From positions 124,001 to 188,000 of the forward strand of contig NZ_JHVK01000005.1 in the NCBI RefSeq assembly GCF_000620105.1: a DNA stretch of 64,000 nucleotides. Reading direction: 5' to 3'. Positions 16,312 to 25,420 of this stretch are shown here, piece after piece. The notes under the pieces were generated by a model. It made no database searches, was not told where the DNA came from, and saw only the letters and a program-made list of their open reading frames with translations. The position numbers were made by a program, and so were the translations under genes. The first letter of the stretch is position 1. Each line of letters opens with the position of its first letter. Source of the stretch: Microvirgula aerodenitrificans DSM 15089. GTDB lineage: Bacteria; Pseudomonadota; Gammaproteobacteria; Burkholderiales; Aquaspirillaceae.

Positions 16312-16758
16312 TCATTCCTTCAGGACGGTATCGCGGCCATCGCGCACGCTGACATGGACCGGGACCCCGGCCGAGATGCTCTGCGAGACGGTGCAGAACG
16401 GCTCGAACTGGCCGAGGATGCGGTCGAGATGCTCGATTTCGGCCGCCTCCTTGCCCAGGCGCAGCACGACGTCGATCGACAGCACCCGCATCCGGCCTTC
16501 GGCATTGCGACCGACTTCGCAGCGGGCTTCGGCCGTCAGGCGACCCGCGTCCTGCTTGTACTTGGACAGGGAGAACAGGAAGCTGGCCAGCAGACAGTTG
16601 GCCGCGGCCGCCACCAGCAGGTGGGCCGGCGACGGACCGCTGTCCTCGCCCAGCGGCGGCGGTTCATCCGCCAGCAGCGTCGGCATGGCCGCACCGAAGT
16701 CGATCAGAAACTGGTAGCCCTGCTGCTGGGTCAAGGTGACGTGCACGATATCGCTCAT
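16312..16758 (-). CDS. OsmC/Ohr-family peroxiredoxin-like protein
   Basis: A 148-residue OsmC-fold protein. The two family cysteines, Cys55 (AANCLLASF, start of the long central helix) and Cys122 (EPFCTVSQS), are the reactive pair that reduces organic hydroperoxides in OsmC and Ohr. It resembles the uncharacterised YhfA-like branch more than classical Ohr, so the substrate is open. ATG 16758 was chosen because AGGA lies seven bases upstream; ATGs at 16773 and 16797 are alternatives. It is followed by the ferredoxin-like gene. Confidence 0.85.
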   Translation of the reverse strand: MSDIVHVTLTQQQGYQFLIDFGAAMPTLLADEPPPLGEDSGPSPAHLLVAAAANCLLASFLFSLSKYKQDAGRLTAEARCEVGRNAEGRMRVLSIDVVLRLGKEAAEIEHLDRILGQFEPFCTVSQSISAGVPVHVSVRDGRDTVLKE

Positions 16759-16812
16759 GGTGGAGTCCTGCATGGTCAAAGGGAGGCCGGTGGGCACCCG
16801 GCCGGAAGCAGA

Positions 16813-17829
16813 TCAGAGGGTGCGGCCGACCGCCTGGGCAATCAGGCGCAGCGAATCCATCAGCTCGGCCAGCTCGGCCGGCGACAGCGCCTGGTCGGCG
16901 TCGCACCAGGCATCGCACGGCGACGGATGCATTTCGATCAGCAGCCCGTCGGCGCCGGCGGCGATGGCGGCGCGCGCCAGTTGCGGCACCATCCACGCCT
17001 TGCCGCCGGCATGGCTCGGGTCGACGATGACCGGCAGGTGACTCTCGCGCTTGGCAACCATGACCGCCGTCAGGTCCAGCGTATTGCGGTAGGCGGTTTC
17101 AAAAGTACGGATGCCGCGCTCGCACAGGATGATGTGATGATTGCCGCCGGCGGCGATGTACTCGGCAGCCATCAGCCATTCCGACACGGTGTTGGCCAGT
17201 CCGCGCTTCAGGACCACCGGCTTGTTGATGCGGCCGACTTCCTTCAGCAGGTCGAAGTTCTGCATATTGCGCGCGCCGATCTGGATCACATCGACGTCAT
17301 GCTCCATGAAGGTGTCGAGCATGCGCACATCCATCAGCTCGGTCACCACCGGCAGGCCGGCGGGCCGGGCCGCCGCCAGCAGCAGCTCCAGCCCTTCGAC
17401 GCCAAGTCCCTGAAAGCTGTACGGACTGGTACGCGGCTTGAATGCCCCGCCGCGCATCATCCGGCAACCGGCAGCCCTGACGCCGGCGGCCGACAGTGCC
17501 ATCTGTTCCGGCGTTTCCACAGAGCAGGGGCCGGCGATGACCTGCAGCTGCGGACCGCCGATCCTGACGCCATGGATGCTGACCACGGTGTCCTCGGGCT
17601 GGGTTTCGCGGCTGACCAGCCGGTACGGCTTGACCACATGCAGCGCACGCTCGACGCCGGGAAGGGGTTCGAAGTGGCGTGGCTCCAGCGGTCGTTCGTC
17701 TCCGATCGCGCCAATAATGGTGCGTTCGGAACCTTTTGACACATGTTCGCTGAGGCCGTGCTCGCGAATCCGGGCCACGACAGCATCGATTTCGGCGTCA
17801 CTGGCGCCGCGTTGCATGACGATGATCAT
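16813..17829 (-). CDS. aroF: 3-deoxy-7-phosphoheptulonate synthase (type I-beta, with ferredoxin-like regulatory domain)
   Basis: A 338-residue DAHP synthase, the first enzyme of the shikimate pathway, joining phosphoenolpyruvate and erythrose 4-phosphate. Residues 1-70 form the small ACT/ferredoxin-like domain seen in the Thermotoga-type enzyme and used for feedback control by aromatic amino acids. The barrel follows with AGPCSVE, RGGAFKPRTSPYSFQG, QIGARNMQNF, LKRG and the metal-binding DPSHAGG. This differs from the E. coli AroF/G/H type. The gene is single and divergent from the symporter gene across a long control region. Confidence 0.92.
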   Translation of the reverse strand: MIIVMQRGASDAEIDAVVARIREHGLSEHVSKGSERTIIGAIGDERPLEPRHFEPLPGVERALHVVKPYRLVSRETQPEDTVVSIHGVRIGGPQLQVIAGPCSVETPEQMALSAAGVRAAGCRMMRGGAFKPRTSPYSFQGLGVEGLELLLAAARPAGLPVVTELMDVRMLDTFMEHDVDVIQIGARNMQNFDLLKEVGRINKPVVLKRGLANTVSEWLMAAEYIAAGGNHHIILCERGIRTFETAYRNTLDLTAVMVAKRESHLPVIVDPSHAGGKAWMVPQLARAAIAAGADGLLIEMHPSPCDAWCDADQALSPAELAELMDSLRLIAQAVGRTL

Positions 17830-17962
17830 GGGGTCACGTCGTTCCGTTGCAAAAGCGCTACCTTACCGCGTTTTGCGCCCCGCGTGCAGCGAGGCTGCCA
17901 GCGCGCATTGCCGGACAATCGCACCGACCGACCGGCTTACCCGGAAACCCGATTCCTGTTCA

Positions 17963-17976
17963 ATGATCCACATCAA
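17963..17976. promoter_or_regulatory. FNR/ANR-like box (one mismatch)
   Basis: ATGAT-CCAC-ATCAA matches TTGAT-N4-ATCAA except at the first base; the TGAT...ATCA core is intact. It sits 248 bases before the symporter gene and 134 bases from the aroF start, far from the -10 candidate, so the regulated gene is uncertain. Confidence 0.4.
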
Positions 17977-18091
17977 TTCATGCAAATGTAGGGTTTTGTT
18001 GCCGTTCGTCGACACAATTTACATATTTTCGACATAAATTCAGTCTTTATCGAAAATCCGGCAAGAAAATTTGATACGAATTGAAAATTTC

Positions 18092-18122
18092 TTGTTCATA
18101 ACAAAAAACCAATAGTTATACT
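18092..18122 (+). promoter_or_regulatory. Candidate sigma-70 promoter of the dicarboxylate symporter
   Basis: TTGTTC (18092-18097) and TATACT (18117-18122) are separated by 19 bases, slightly long. A dyad TTGTT-N3-AACAA overlaps the -35 and could be an operator. The implied 5' leader is about 95 bases. Confidence 0.4.
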
Positions 18123-18223
18123 GCGCGACCTTGGCACCAGTGCAGCACGACACTGGAGAATGACAGCTAAATAACCCGAAGGGGTGGCCATCGGCAGTCT
18201 GCCGGTGGTCATGGAGAGCTTCT

Positions 18224-19471
18224 ATGCAGTCAAAACGACTAACACAATACATTCTGCTTGCCCTGGTGCTCGGCATCGTCTGCGGCTACATCGTCAACCA
18301 GCATGGCGGCGAAGGCGGCTTCATCACCGAGTTCGCCAGCTACATCTCGCTGCTGACCGATATCTTCCTGCGCCTGATCAAGATGATCATCGCGCCGCTG
18401 GTCTTCACGACGCTGGTGGTCGGGATTGCCCGCATGGGCGATGGCGCGACCATCGGCCGCGTCGGCGCCAAGACTTTCGGCTGGTTCATCTGCATGTCGC
18501 TGATGTCGCTGCTGCTTGGCCTGATCATGGTCAACCTGCTGCAGCCCGGCGTCGGCCTCCATCTGCCACTGCCCGACGTCAATGCGGCCAGCGGGGTGGA
18601 AAAGGCGGCGATGTCACTGAAGGACTTCCTGCATCACGCGTTCCCGACCAGCATCATCGATGCCATGGGCAAGAATGAAATCCTGCAGATCGTCGTGTTC
18701 GCCATCTTCTTCGGCGTTGCCGCCGCAGCCCTCGGCCCGAAGGCCGAGCCGCTGATCAAGGACATGGACATGGTCGCCCACATCATGCTGAAGGTGACCA
18801 CCTACATCATGAACTTCGCTCCGGTCGCGGTGTTCGCCGCCGTGGCGGCGGTGGTGGCCGAAAACGGGCTGCGCGTGCTCGCCACTTACGGCACCTTCAT
18901 GCTGAGCTTCTACGGCTCCATCCTGCTGCTGTGGCTGGTCATCATGCTGCTGGGCTCGCTGTTCCTCGGCAAGAGCGTGTTCCGCCTGGCGCGCTCGATC
19001 CGCGAACCGGTGCTGCTGGCCTTCAGTACCGCCAGTTCGGAAGCGGCCTACCCGAAGACGCTGGAGAACCTCGAACGCTTCGGCTGCAACAACAAGATCG
19101 CCTCGTTCGTGCTGCCGATCGGTTACTCGTTCAATCTGGACGGGTCGATGATGTACTGCACGTTCGCAACCATCTTCATTGCCCAGGCCTATGGCATTGA
19201 GCTGACGCTGACCCAGGAAATCATGATGCTGCTGATCCTGATGGTCACGTCCAAGGGCATGGCCGGGGTGCCGCGTGCCTCGCTGGTGGTGATCGCGGCG
19301 ACGCTGGGCCAGTTCAACATTCCGGAAGCCGGTCTGCTGCTGATCCTCGGCGTCGACCACTTCCTCGACATGGCCCGCTCTGCCACCAACGTGCTCGGCA
19401 ATGCCGTTGCCACGGCAGTGGTGTCGAAGTGGGAAGGCGAGCTGGACACCAGCAAGCACGGAGACATGTAG
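18224..19471 (+). CDS. Dicarboxylate/amino acid:cation symporter (DAACS family, DctA/GltP-like)
   Basis: A 415-residue sodium- or proton-coupled symporter for C4-dicarboxylates or acidic amino acids, with the elevator fold of the family. Diagnostic stretches are AFSTASSEAAYPKTL (the serine-rich HP1 hairpin), GYSFNLDGSMMY (the TM7 NMDGT-like motif, here NLDGS) and the DHFLDMARSATNVLGNA region of TM8. The NLDGS variant fits the DctA/GltP group but does not settle dicarboxylate against glutamate. It is monocistronic. ATG 18224 follows a GAGAG sequence. Confidence 0.92.
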   Translation: MQSKRLTQYILLALVLGIVCGYIVNQHGGEGGFITEFASYISLLTDIFLRLIKMIIAPLVFTTLVVGIARMGDGATIGRVGAKTFGWFICMSLMSLLLGLIMVNLLQPGVGLHLPLPDVNAASGVEKAAMSLKDFLHHAFPTSIIDAMGKNEILQIVVFAIFFGVAAAALGPKAEPLIKDMDMVAHIMLKVTTYIMNFAPVAVFAAVAAVVAENGLRVLATYGTFMLSFYGSILLLWLVIMLLGSLFLGKSVFRLARSIREPVLLAFSTASSEAAYPKTLENLERFGCNNKIASFVLPIGYSFNLDGSMMYCTFATIFIAQAYGIELTLTQEIMMLLILMVTSKGMAGVPRASLVVIAATLGQFNIPEAGLLLILGVDHFLDMARSATNVLGNAVATAVVSKWEGELDTSKHGDM

Positions 19472-19522
19472 CCCGCAGTGGGACCGGAGGCGGATCTGCA
19501 TCCCCTCCGGCTGCGAGGCAGC

Positions 19523-19556
19523 AAAAACAATGGCCGGGCAATTGCCCGGCCATTGT
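19523..19556 (-). terminator. Perfect 30-base palindromic terminator (nagZ side)
   Basis: Bases 19527-19556 form a perfect 30-base palindrome centred on GCAATTGC. On the minus strand it runs into T5, so it ends the gltX-nagZ transcript; on the plus strand it lacks a U-tract but could still slow read-through from the symporter gene. Confidence 0.88.
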
Positions 19557-19576
19557 CATCCATGGTGCCGAAACCT

Positions 19577-20656
19577 TCAGGCGGCCTCGCCGACGGCCGG
19601 TCCGGCCAGGGCATCGGCCGGCATCGACAGTGCCGCGACCCGTTGCCGGGTGGCGCGGAACGCCTCGCTGTCCAGGTGGGCGCGCCAGGTATCGACATCG
19701 CCCTGCCCGGCCATGGCATCCAGCCGTGCCGCCAGCGCCGGCAGTGCCGGTGCGCTGAAGCGCGAGAACAGCTCGTCGACCACGTCCGGCCGGTTGCAGA
19801 CCAGCGCCATGTCGCAGCCGGCGGCAAAGGCCGCTTCGGCACGGGCGACGATGTCGCCAACGCCGGCGGCGCCTTCCATGCACAGGTCGTCGCTGAACAG
19901 GGTGCCGGTGAAGCCGAGCCGCTCGCGCAGCACGGTGCCGATCCAGAACGGCGAGAAGCCGGCCGGATTCGGGTCGACATGGTCGTAGACCACGTGGGCC
20001 GGCATCACGGCGTGCAGACCGGCACGCACCAGACGCGCAAACGGCACCAGGTCGTCGCGCTCGATCTCGGCGTAGTCGCGATGGTCGACCGGAATCTCGT
20101 GGTGCGAATCGCCGGCCACGAAACCGTGCCCGGGGAAATGCTTGCCGCAGGCGATCATGCCGCCAGCCGCCAGCCCCCCGATCAGCGCGGCAGCCAGTTC
20201 GGCCACCACTTGCGGGTCGCGGTGGAAGCTGCGGTTGCCGATCACCGCGCAGACGCCATGATCGAGGTCGAGCACCGGCGTGAAGCTCAGATCGACGCCG
20301 CTGGCGCGCAGCTCGGCCGCCAGCACTTCACCGACGGCGCGAGCGGTGTCACGGGCCTGATCCGGCGAGCGCGCCCACATCTCGCCCAGCACGCGCATTG
20401 GCGGCAGGCGGGTAAACCCGTCCAGGAAGCGCTGGACGCGCCCCCCTTCATGGTCGACCGCAATCAGCAGGTGCGGGCTGCGCAGCGCACGGATCTCGTC
20501 GGTCAGCGCACGCAGTTGTGCGACCGATTCGAAGTTGCGCCGGAACAGGATCACCGCGCCAACCAGCGGGTTGGACAGGCGGTGCTTTTCTTCGTCGGTC
20601 AGGCGGACGCCGGCGACGTCGATCATCACCGGGCCGCGAGGCAGTTGCAGGGTCAT
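19577..20656 (-). CDS. nagZ: Beta-N-acetylhexosaminidase (peptidoglycan recycling)
   Basis: A 359-residue GH3 enzyme of the cytoplasm that removes N-acetylglucosamine from muropeptides taken up during cell-wall turnover. Conserved landmarks: GAVILFRRNFES, IAVDHEGGRVQRF, and the flexible loop KHFPGHGFVAGDSHHEIPVD carrying the His/Asp acid-base dyad (DSH). The nucleophile Asp lies in LFSDDLCMEG. The product feeds AmpC-type beta-lactamase induction in some relatives. It follows gltX by 25 bases on the same strand. ATG 20656 (or 20626) is the start. Confidence 0.95.
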   Translation of the reverse strand: MTLQLPRGPVMIDVAGVRLTDEEKHRLSNPLVGAVILFRRNFESVAQLRALTDEIRALRSPHLLIAVDHEGGRVQRFLDGFTRLPPMRVLGEMWARSPDQARDTARAVGEVLAAELRASGVDLSFTPVLDLDHGVCAVIGNRSFHRDPQVVAELAAALIGGLAAGGMIACGKHFPGHGFVAGDSHHEIPVDHRDYAEIERDDLVPFARLVRAGLHAVMPAHVVYDHVDPNPAGFSPFWIGTVLRERLGFTGTLFSDDLCMEGAAGVGDIVARAEAAFAAGCDMALVCNRPDVVDELFSRFSAPALPALAARLDAMAGQGDVDTWRAHLDSEAFRATRQRVAALSMPADALAGPAVGEAA

Positions 20657-20681
20657 GACAGGGTCCAGGTGGATTGACGGG

Positions 20682-22091
20682 TCAGCCTTGCACGGAGGCG
20701 CGAAGGCGGGCCAGCACCGCGTCGCGACCGATCAGCGCCAGCACGGCATCGACCGACGGCGTCTGCGCGGTTCCGCATACGGCCACCCGCAGCGGCATGC
20801 CGAGCAGGCCCATCTTGATGCCCTCGTCGGCGCAGAACGGCTTGAACAGTTCATGGATCGCTTCCGCGTTCCACTCCGGCAGCGCCGCCAGGCGTTCGCC
20901 GAAGCGGCCGATGCGCGCCCGGGCGTCAGCGTCGAAATGCTTGGCCAGATCGGCGTCGACCGGCGTGCGGCGCACATAAAAGTAGTCGCACTGCGCAGCC
21001 AGTTCGTTCAGGTCGTGCGCACGTTCCTTGACCAGCGCGATCACGTCGGCCAGCGCCGGACCGTTTTCGGCCTTCACGCCCAGCTTGTTCAGCCGCGGCT
21101 CGACCAGTGCGGCCAGCCGGCCATTGTCGGCCACCTTCATGTGCTGCTGATTGACCCAGAGGAATTTTTCGCGGTCGAAGCGGCTCGGGCCCGGATTGAC
21201 GGCCTCGAGACTGAACCATTCGACGAACTGTTCCATGGTGAAGAACTCGTCGTCGCCATGGCCCCAGCCCAGCCGGGCCAGGTAGTTCAGCAGCGCTTCG
21301 GGCAGAATGCCCTGCTCGTCGTACTGCACCACGCTGACCGCATCGCGCCGCTTGGACATCTTGTGGCCGTCGGCGTTCAGGATCATCGGCAGGTGCGCAT
21401 ACTGCGGCAGCGGTGCATTCAGCGCCTTCAGGATGTTGATCTGGCGCGGCGTGTTGTTGACATGATCGTCCCCGCGGATCACCTGGGTGATATTCATGTC
21501 CCAGTCGTCGATGACCACGCAGAAATTGTAGGTCGGGCTGCCGTCCGGGCGGGCAATGATCAGGTCGTCGAGTTCTTCATTGGCAAATTCGATACGGCCC
21601 TTGACCAGGTCGTCCCAGGCAACGGTGCCATCCAGCGGCGTGCGGAAGCGCACGACCGGTTCGACTCCTTCCGGCACCGGCGGCAGCGTCTTGCCGGGTT
21701 CCGGACGCCAGCGGCGGTCATAGCGCGGCTTCTCGCCGCGGGCTTCCTGACCGGCGCGCATTTCGTCCAGCTCTTCCTTGCTGCAGTAGCACAGGTAGGC
21801 ATGGCCGGAAGCCAGCAGGTCTTTCACTACCGCCTTGTAGCGATCGAAGCGATGGGTCTGGTAGAACGGACCTTCGTCATAGTCGAGACCGACCCAGTGC
21901 ATGCCGTCGAGGATCGCCTGCACCGACTCGGGCGTCGACCGCTCCAGGTCGGTGTCTTCGATGCGCAGCACGAAAGTGCCGCCATGCTTGCGGGCATAGG
22001 CCCAGGAAAACAGTGCGGTGCGGACACCGCCGATATGCAGGAAGCCGGTCGGGCTCGGAGCGAAACGGGTACGGATCATGTCGGAATGCAT
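20682..22091 (-). CDS. gltX: Glutamyl-tRNA synthetase
   Basis: A 469-residue class I aminoacyl-tRNA synthetase charging tRNA-Glu. The HIGH-type motif is [15 protein letters not shown] near residue 20 and the KMSKR loop follows at about residue 245. An [16 protein letters not shown] block and the all-helical anticodon-binding C terminus are present, so the enzyme looks complete. It starts at 22091 or at the ATG four codons in ([12 protein letters not shown]), the latter matching the common N terminus better. Upstream is a 335-base spacer with a duplicated structured element. Confidence 0.96.
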   Translation of the reverse strand: MHSDMIRTRFAPSPTGFLHIGGVRTALFSWAYARKHGGTFVLRIEDTDLERSTPESVQAILDGMHWVGLDYDEGPFYQTHRFDRYKAVVKDLLASGHAYLCYCSKEELDEMRAGQEARGEKPRYDRRWRPEPGKTLPPVPEGVEPVVRFRTPLDGTVAWDDLVKGRIEFANEELDDLIIARPDGSPTYNFCVVIDDWDMNITQVIRGDDHVNNTPRQINILKALNAPLPQYAHLPMILNADGHKMSKRRDAVSVVQYDEQGILPEALLNYLARLGWGHGDDEFFTMEQFVEWFSLEAVNPGPSRFDREKFLWVNQQHMKVADNGRLAALVEPRLNKLGVKAENGPALADVIALVKERAHDLNELAAQCDYFYVRRTPVDADLAKHFDADARARIGRFGERLAALPEWNAEAIHELFKPFCADEGIKMGLLGMPLRVAVCGTAQTPSVDAVLALIGRDAVLARLRASVQG

Positions 22092-22163
22092 TCGGTAGGA
22101 TCAGGCGAAGACCCGTATTCTACGCGGACCGCAGATTGTCCATAACCCTTGCGACGTACAACG

Positions 22164-22242
22164 GGTGCCGGAGTCCGGCAGGCTGACGGCGTGCCCACCA
22201 GTTCCGCAATCAGTCGGGCCTGCACCGACGCCACTGCAGCCG
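22164..22242. repeat. Duplicated intergenic element, copy 1
   Basis: 79 bases, of which the last 64 (22179-22242) are identical to copy 2. The first 15 differ at four positions but keep a hairpin: TGCCGG-AGT-CCGGCA spans 22166-22180. No terminal target-site duplication or coding capacity is seen. Confidence 0.85.
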
Positions 22243-22324
22243 GCCGGCCGCACCCACACCGTCACGTCGTTCCACGAAGAACGGACGAGCGCAGCGAGGT
22301 CCCCTCGCGGCGGCGAGGGCGGAG

Positions 22325-22403
22325 GGTGTCGGAATCGGACAGGCTGACGGCGTGCCCACCAGTTCCGCAATCAGTCGGGCCTGCACCGACGCCACTGCAG
22401 CCG
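22325..22403. repeat. Duplicated intergenic element, copy 2
   Basis: Direct repeat of copy 1 with a 161-base period. The variable 15 bases form TGTC-GGAATCG-GACA (22327-22341); relative to copy 1, the C-G pair becomes T-A on both sides, a compensatory change. On the minus strand the unit looks faintly tRNA-like (GCGGA opposite TCCGC) but lacks an anticodon arm. Confidence 0.85.
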
Positions 22404-22426
22404 TCGGTGCCCACCCCCCGTTACCG

Positions 22427-23257
22427 TCAGAACAGCGGCGACGGATCCGTCTGCGCCGAGCCGCTGAGCCAGTGCACCGGCGCCAGACCGGCCTGGGCCA
22501 CTTCCGGCCGGCTGCCGCTGCAGGTCACGCAGACCGGCTGGCCGGTCCGCTTGCCGAGCACCGCCTTGACCAGCCTGCCGTCGACCTTGCGATTGTGCTC
22601 GCTGCCCCACTTCTCGGCAGCGGCGGTGACTTCCGCCGGGCCGGTGGTCGCGGTCTTGTAGATGTCCGGATAGGACGTCAGCCACAGGTCGCCACGCGCG
22701 TCGGTATTCATGATCACCGACTGGTTGATGACCGAGACAGGTACATCGGTCGACACCGTCCGGGCCAGGGTCAGCACGTCGTCGTTGCGCATGCGCACGC
22801 AGCCGTGGCTGCGGAAACCCGGCACGCTGGACGGCGCATTGGTGCCGTGAATGCCGAGACCCAGCCGGGGCTCGCCAAAGCGGACAAACACCTTGCCGAG
22901 CGGATTGTTCGGCCCGGCCGGCACCACAGTCTGCACCGTCCTGCCGTTTTTCTTCATCTCGGCCTGGATCGACTTGGGCACATGCCAGGCCGGGTTGTGA
23001 TAAATGCCGGTCACCCAGTATTCGCCGGCCGGTGTCTGGGTCAGCGTCTTGCCGACCGCAACCGGGTAAATCGTGTCCAGTTTGCCGTCGCGATACAGGA
23101 ACAGCCGGGTCTGCGGCAGGTTGATCACCACGTGATAACCGGTCTCGCTGACCTGCACGTCCGGCACCGGCGCCGCGCGCGACGGGGCCGCCACGGCGGA
23201 TGCGCCGAGCAGGACCAGGGTGAAAAGAGAACGTCGGATCGGGGTGAGCATGGGCAT
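22427..23257 (-). CDS. L,D-transpeptidase (ErfK/YbiS/YcfS/YnhG family), periplasmic
   Basis: A 276-residue exported YkuD-fold enzyme that makes 3-3 peptidoglycan cross-links or attaches proteins to meso-diaminopimelate. A signal peptide covers residues 1-28. The catalytic region shows HGTN (His137) and SHGCVRM (His151, nucleophile Cys153). A C-terminal extension of about 90 residues, including Cys-Val-Thr-Cys, has no domain I know. It is the only cell-wall enzyme near nagZ and gltX. The start is ATG 23257, with ATG 23251 as the alternative. Confidence 0.9.
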   Translation of the reverse strand: MPMLTPIRRSLFTLVLLGASAVAAPSRAAPVPDVQVSETGYHVVINLPQTRLFLYRDGKLDTIYPVAVGKTLTQTPAGEYWVTGIYHNPAWHVPKSIQAEMKKNGRTVQTVVPAGPNNPLGKVFVRFGEPRLGLGIHGTNAPSSVPGFRSHGCVRMRNDDVLTLARTVSTDVPVSVINQSVIMNTDARGDLWLTSYPDIYKTATTGPAEVTAAAEKWGSEHNRKVDGRLVKAVLGKRTGQPVCVTCSGSRPEVAQAGLAPVHWLSGSAQTDPSPLF

Positions 23258-23338
23258 TAGATACTCGTGGCCTCAGGAAAGGTCTGAACGACTGCGCGTT
23301 TTTTGAGAAAATAGCGTTTTCGCGTGAATTGTAAACAT

Positions 23339-24868
23339 ATGTTACCCATCGCCACCATCGAATCGCTCGACCATGACGGCCACGGCGTGGCCCACGTCGA
23401 CGGCAAGACGCTGTTCATCGACGGCGCGCTGCCTTTCGAGCGTGTCGAATACCAGTCCTACCGGAGCAAGGCCACCTACGAGAACGCCGACTGTACCCGG
23501 GTGCTGGAAGAAAGCTTCATGCGCGCCAGACCGCGCTGCCCGCATTTCAATGTCTGCGGCGGCTGCTCGATGCAGCACGTCGAGTTCAATGCCCAGGTCG
23601 CCGTCAAGCAGCGCGTGCTGGAAGACAACCTGATCCGGATCGGCAAGGTCACGCCGGAAGTCGTGCTGCCGGCCATCTATGGCCCGGAATGGGGCTACCG
23701 TCATCGCGGCCGCATGTCGGCGCGCTGGGTCGCCCGCAAGGGCAGCGTGCTGGTCGGTTTCCATGAAAAGCGCTCCAGCTTTATCGCCGACATGACCGAG
23801 TGCCACATCCTGCCGCAGCGTATCTCGGTGCTGCTGGTGCCGCTGCGCGGGCTGATCGCCTCGCTGTCGATCTGCGAGCGCATGCCGCAGATCGAATATG
23901 CCGGCGGCGAGGATGTCGACGTGCTGGTGCTGCGCACCATGGACCCGCTGACCGCTGCCGACGAGGCGCTCGTGCGCGATTTCGCCGACCGCCACAATGC
24001 CGGTCGCGCCCTGCCGCTGCAATTCTGGCTGCAGCCGAAAGGTCCGGACACCGCCCACCCGTTCTACCCGCTCGACGCCCCGCGCCTGTGCTACCGCCTG
24101 CCGGAGTTCGGTATCGAGATGCCGTACAAGCCGACCGAATTCACCCAGGTCAACCCCGGCATCAACCGGGTGATGGTCCAGCGTGCGATGCGCCTGCTCG
24201 ACCCGCAGCCGGGTGAACGCATCGCCGACATGTTCTGCGGACTGGGCAATTTCACGCTGCCGATCGCCCGCTCCGGCGCGACCGTGCTCGGCATGGAAGG
24301 CAGCGCACAGCTGATCGAGCGCGCCATCGAGAACGCTACCCACAACGGCCTCGACCATCGAGTCGACTACCGCATGGCCAATCTGTTCGACCTGACCGAG
24401 GCATCGCTGGCCGCCCTCGGCAAGTTCGACAAGATGCTGATCGACCCGCCGCGCGACGGCGCCATCGATCTGGTCAAATCGCTGAACGAAGACGCGCCAT
24501 CACGCATCGTCTACGTGTCGTGCAACCCGGCCACCCTGGCACGCGATGCCGGCGTGCTGGTCAATATCAAGGGCTACACGCTGAAGGCAGCCGGCATCGT
24601 CAACATGTTCCCGCATACCGGCCACGTCGAGAGCATCGCCTGGTTCGAGAAGACCGGCCCGGGTCTGAGTCGCGAGGAAGTCGCCGCCCTCGATGCGGCT
24701 GAAGCCGAAGCGCGCGAGGCCGCCAAGGCCGCGAAAAAGGCCCGCAACGCGGCGGCGGCCAAGGCCAAGGCCGACGAGGAAGCAGCCCGCGTCGCCCGCA
24801 AGGCCGCGCGCCTTGCCCACTACCTGGCCAATCAGGCCGCGTACGACGCCCGCAGCGCGAAGAAGTAA
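23339..24868 (+). CDS. rlmD: 23S rRNA (uracil(1939)-C5)-methyltransferase RlmD
   Basis: A 509-residue SAM-dependent methyltransferase modifying U1939 of 23S rRNA. An N-terminal TRAM domain is followed by [4Fe-4S] ligands Cys67, Cys73 and Cys76 ([10 protein letters not shown]) and Cys155 (TECHIL). The Rossmann core has [14 protein letters not shown], and the nucleophile sits in [11 protein letters not shown]. The last 65 or so residues are an Ala/Lys/Glu-rich, charged coiled-coil-like tail absent from E. coli RlmD. GTG 23324 would add five residues; ATG 23339 fits the family N terminus better. Neither has a strong Shine-Dalgarno sequence. Confidence 0.93.
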   Translation: MLPIATIESLDHDGHGVAHVDGKTLFIDGALPFERVEYQSYRSKATYENADCTRVLEESFMRARPRCPHFNVCGGCSMQHVEFNAQVAVKQRVLEDNLIRIGKVTPEVVLPAIYGPEWGYRHRGRMSARWVARKGSVLVGFHEKRSSFIADMTECHILPQRISVLLVPLRGLIASLSICERMPQIEYAGGEDVDVLVLRTMDPLTAADEALVRDFADRHNAGRALPLQFWLQPKGPDTAHPFYPLDAPRLCYRLPEFGIEMPYKPTEFTQVNPGINRVMVQRAMRLLDPQPGERIADMFCGLGNFTLPIARSGATVLGMEGSAQLIERAIENATHNGLDHRVDYRMANLFDLTEASLAALGKFDKMLIDPPRDGAIDLVKSLNEDAPSRIVYVSCNPATLARDAGVLVNIKGYTLKAAGIVNMFPHTGHVESIAWFEKTGPGLSREEVAALDAAEAEAREAAKAAKKARNAAAAKAKADEEAARVARKAARLAHYLANQAAYDARSAKK

Positions 24869-24877
24869 GCCCCGGAT

Positions 24878-24908
24878 GCCGTTGCCGGCGAATCAGGCCG
24901 GCAACGGC
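24878..24908. other. 12-base-pair hairpin after rlmD
   Basis: GCCGTTGCCGGC pairs perfectly with GCCGGCAACGGC over a seven-base loop just after the rlmD stop. No T-run follows on either strand, so it is either a weak or factor-assisted terminator or a 3'-end stabiliser. Confidence 0.55.
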
Positions 24909-24984
24909 GTCGCCGCTCCCGGCGCCTGGGCGTAAAATGCCCGCCTCGGCCCATCCGGGCCCCGGCACTGACAGGAACATCACC

Positions 24985-25392
24985 ATGGCACATTGCATCG
25001 AGGGCGGCCGTCTGGTCGCACTGACCAAGGACCCGCTGTTTGCCGACGATCAGGACTGCGACGACGTCGAGGCCTATCTGCAACAGCTCGGCTTTACCCG
25101 GGTCGGTGCGGCCGAGGGCGTGGGCTCGGTGTGGAGCACGGCGTTCGCCGAGCAACAGCCGGTGACGCTGGACGGTTTCGGCCCGGTCGCCTTTCTGCTC
25201 GACATCGAGATCGGCGGGCTGATCGAAACCATCCTGTGCCGTGATTTCGGCGAATACCTGCAGGCAATGAAGCTGAGCCAGGGCCACTTTGCCGCCGCGC
25301 CGTTGCTGTTCGCCGATATCGATGCGGTCCACGATCATGAACACGATCACGACGACCACGGCTGCGGTGAAGGCTGCGGCTGCTCGCACTGA
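24985..25392 (+). CDS. Uncharacterised protein with His/Asp/Cys-rich metal-binding tail
   Basis: A 135-residue protein I cannot assign. Residues 1-110 look like a compact alpha/beta domain (acidic, without a signal peptide). The last 22 residues are dense in His, Asp and Cys (HDHEHDHDD followed by CGEGCGCSH), a composition seen in metal chaperones such as SlyD, HypB and some zinc or nickel handling proteins. It lies 28 bases before dinB on the same strand. ATG 24985 follows ACAGGAACATCACC. Metal binding is inferred from composition only. Confidence 0.75.
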   Translation: MAHCIEGGRLVALTKDPLFADDQDCDDVEAYLQQLGFTRVGAAEGVGSVWSTAFAEQQPVTLDGFGPVAFLLDIEIGGLIETILCRDFGEYLQAMKLSQGHFAAAPLLFADIDAVHDHEHDHDDHGCGEGCGCSH

Positions 25393-25420
25393 GCTCGCCC
25401 CGCCACGGCAATCGTCATCC

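Larger units (their letters stand above)
17830..18223. other. 394-base intergenic control region between aroF and the symporter gene
   Basis: No credible gene. The aroF-proximal part is GC-rich; from about 17940 to 18125 the base composition turns AT-rich, consistent with stacked promoters. It holds an FNR-like box at 17963-17976, the palindromic TTGTTCATAACAA at 18092-18104 and a TATACT -10-like hexamer at 18117-18122 directed towards the symporter. Confidence 0.6.
22092..22426. other. Intergenic region with duplicated structured element
   Basis: 335 bases without a gene between gltX and the L,D-transpeptidase. It is dominated by two copies of a ~79-base element (listed separately) 161 bases apart. 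The spacer between them contains another hairpin, CCTCGC-GGCG-GCGAGG at about 22302-22318. The coding-like frames across it have no family resemblance. Confidence 0.7.

Noticed and set aside
22164-22403. Two tRNA genes (tRNA-Leu-like) on the minus strand
   Set aside because: Acceptor-like and T-arm-like stems can be drawn in copy 2, but there is no anticodon arm and the unit is too short (about 51 bases); copy 1 lacks the acceptor pairing.
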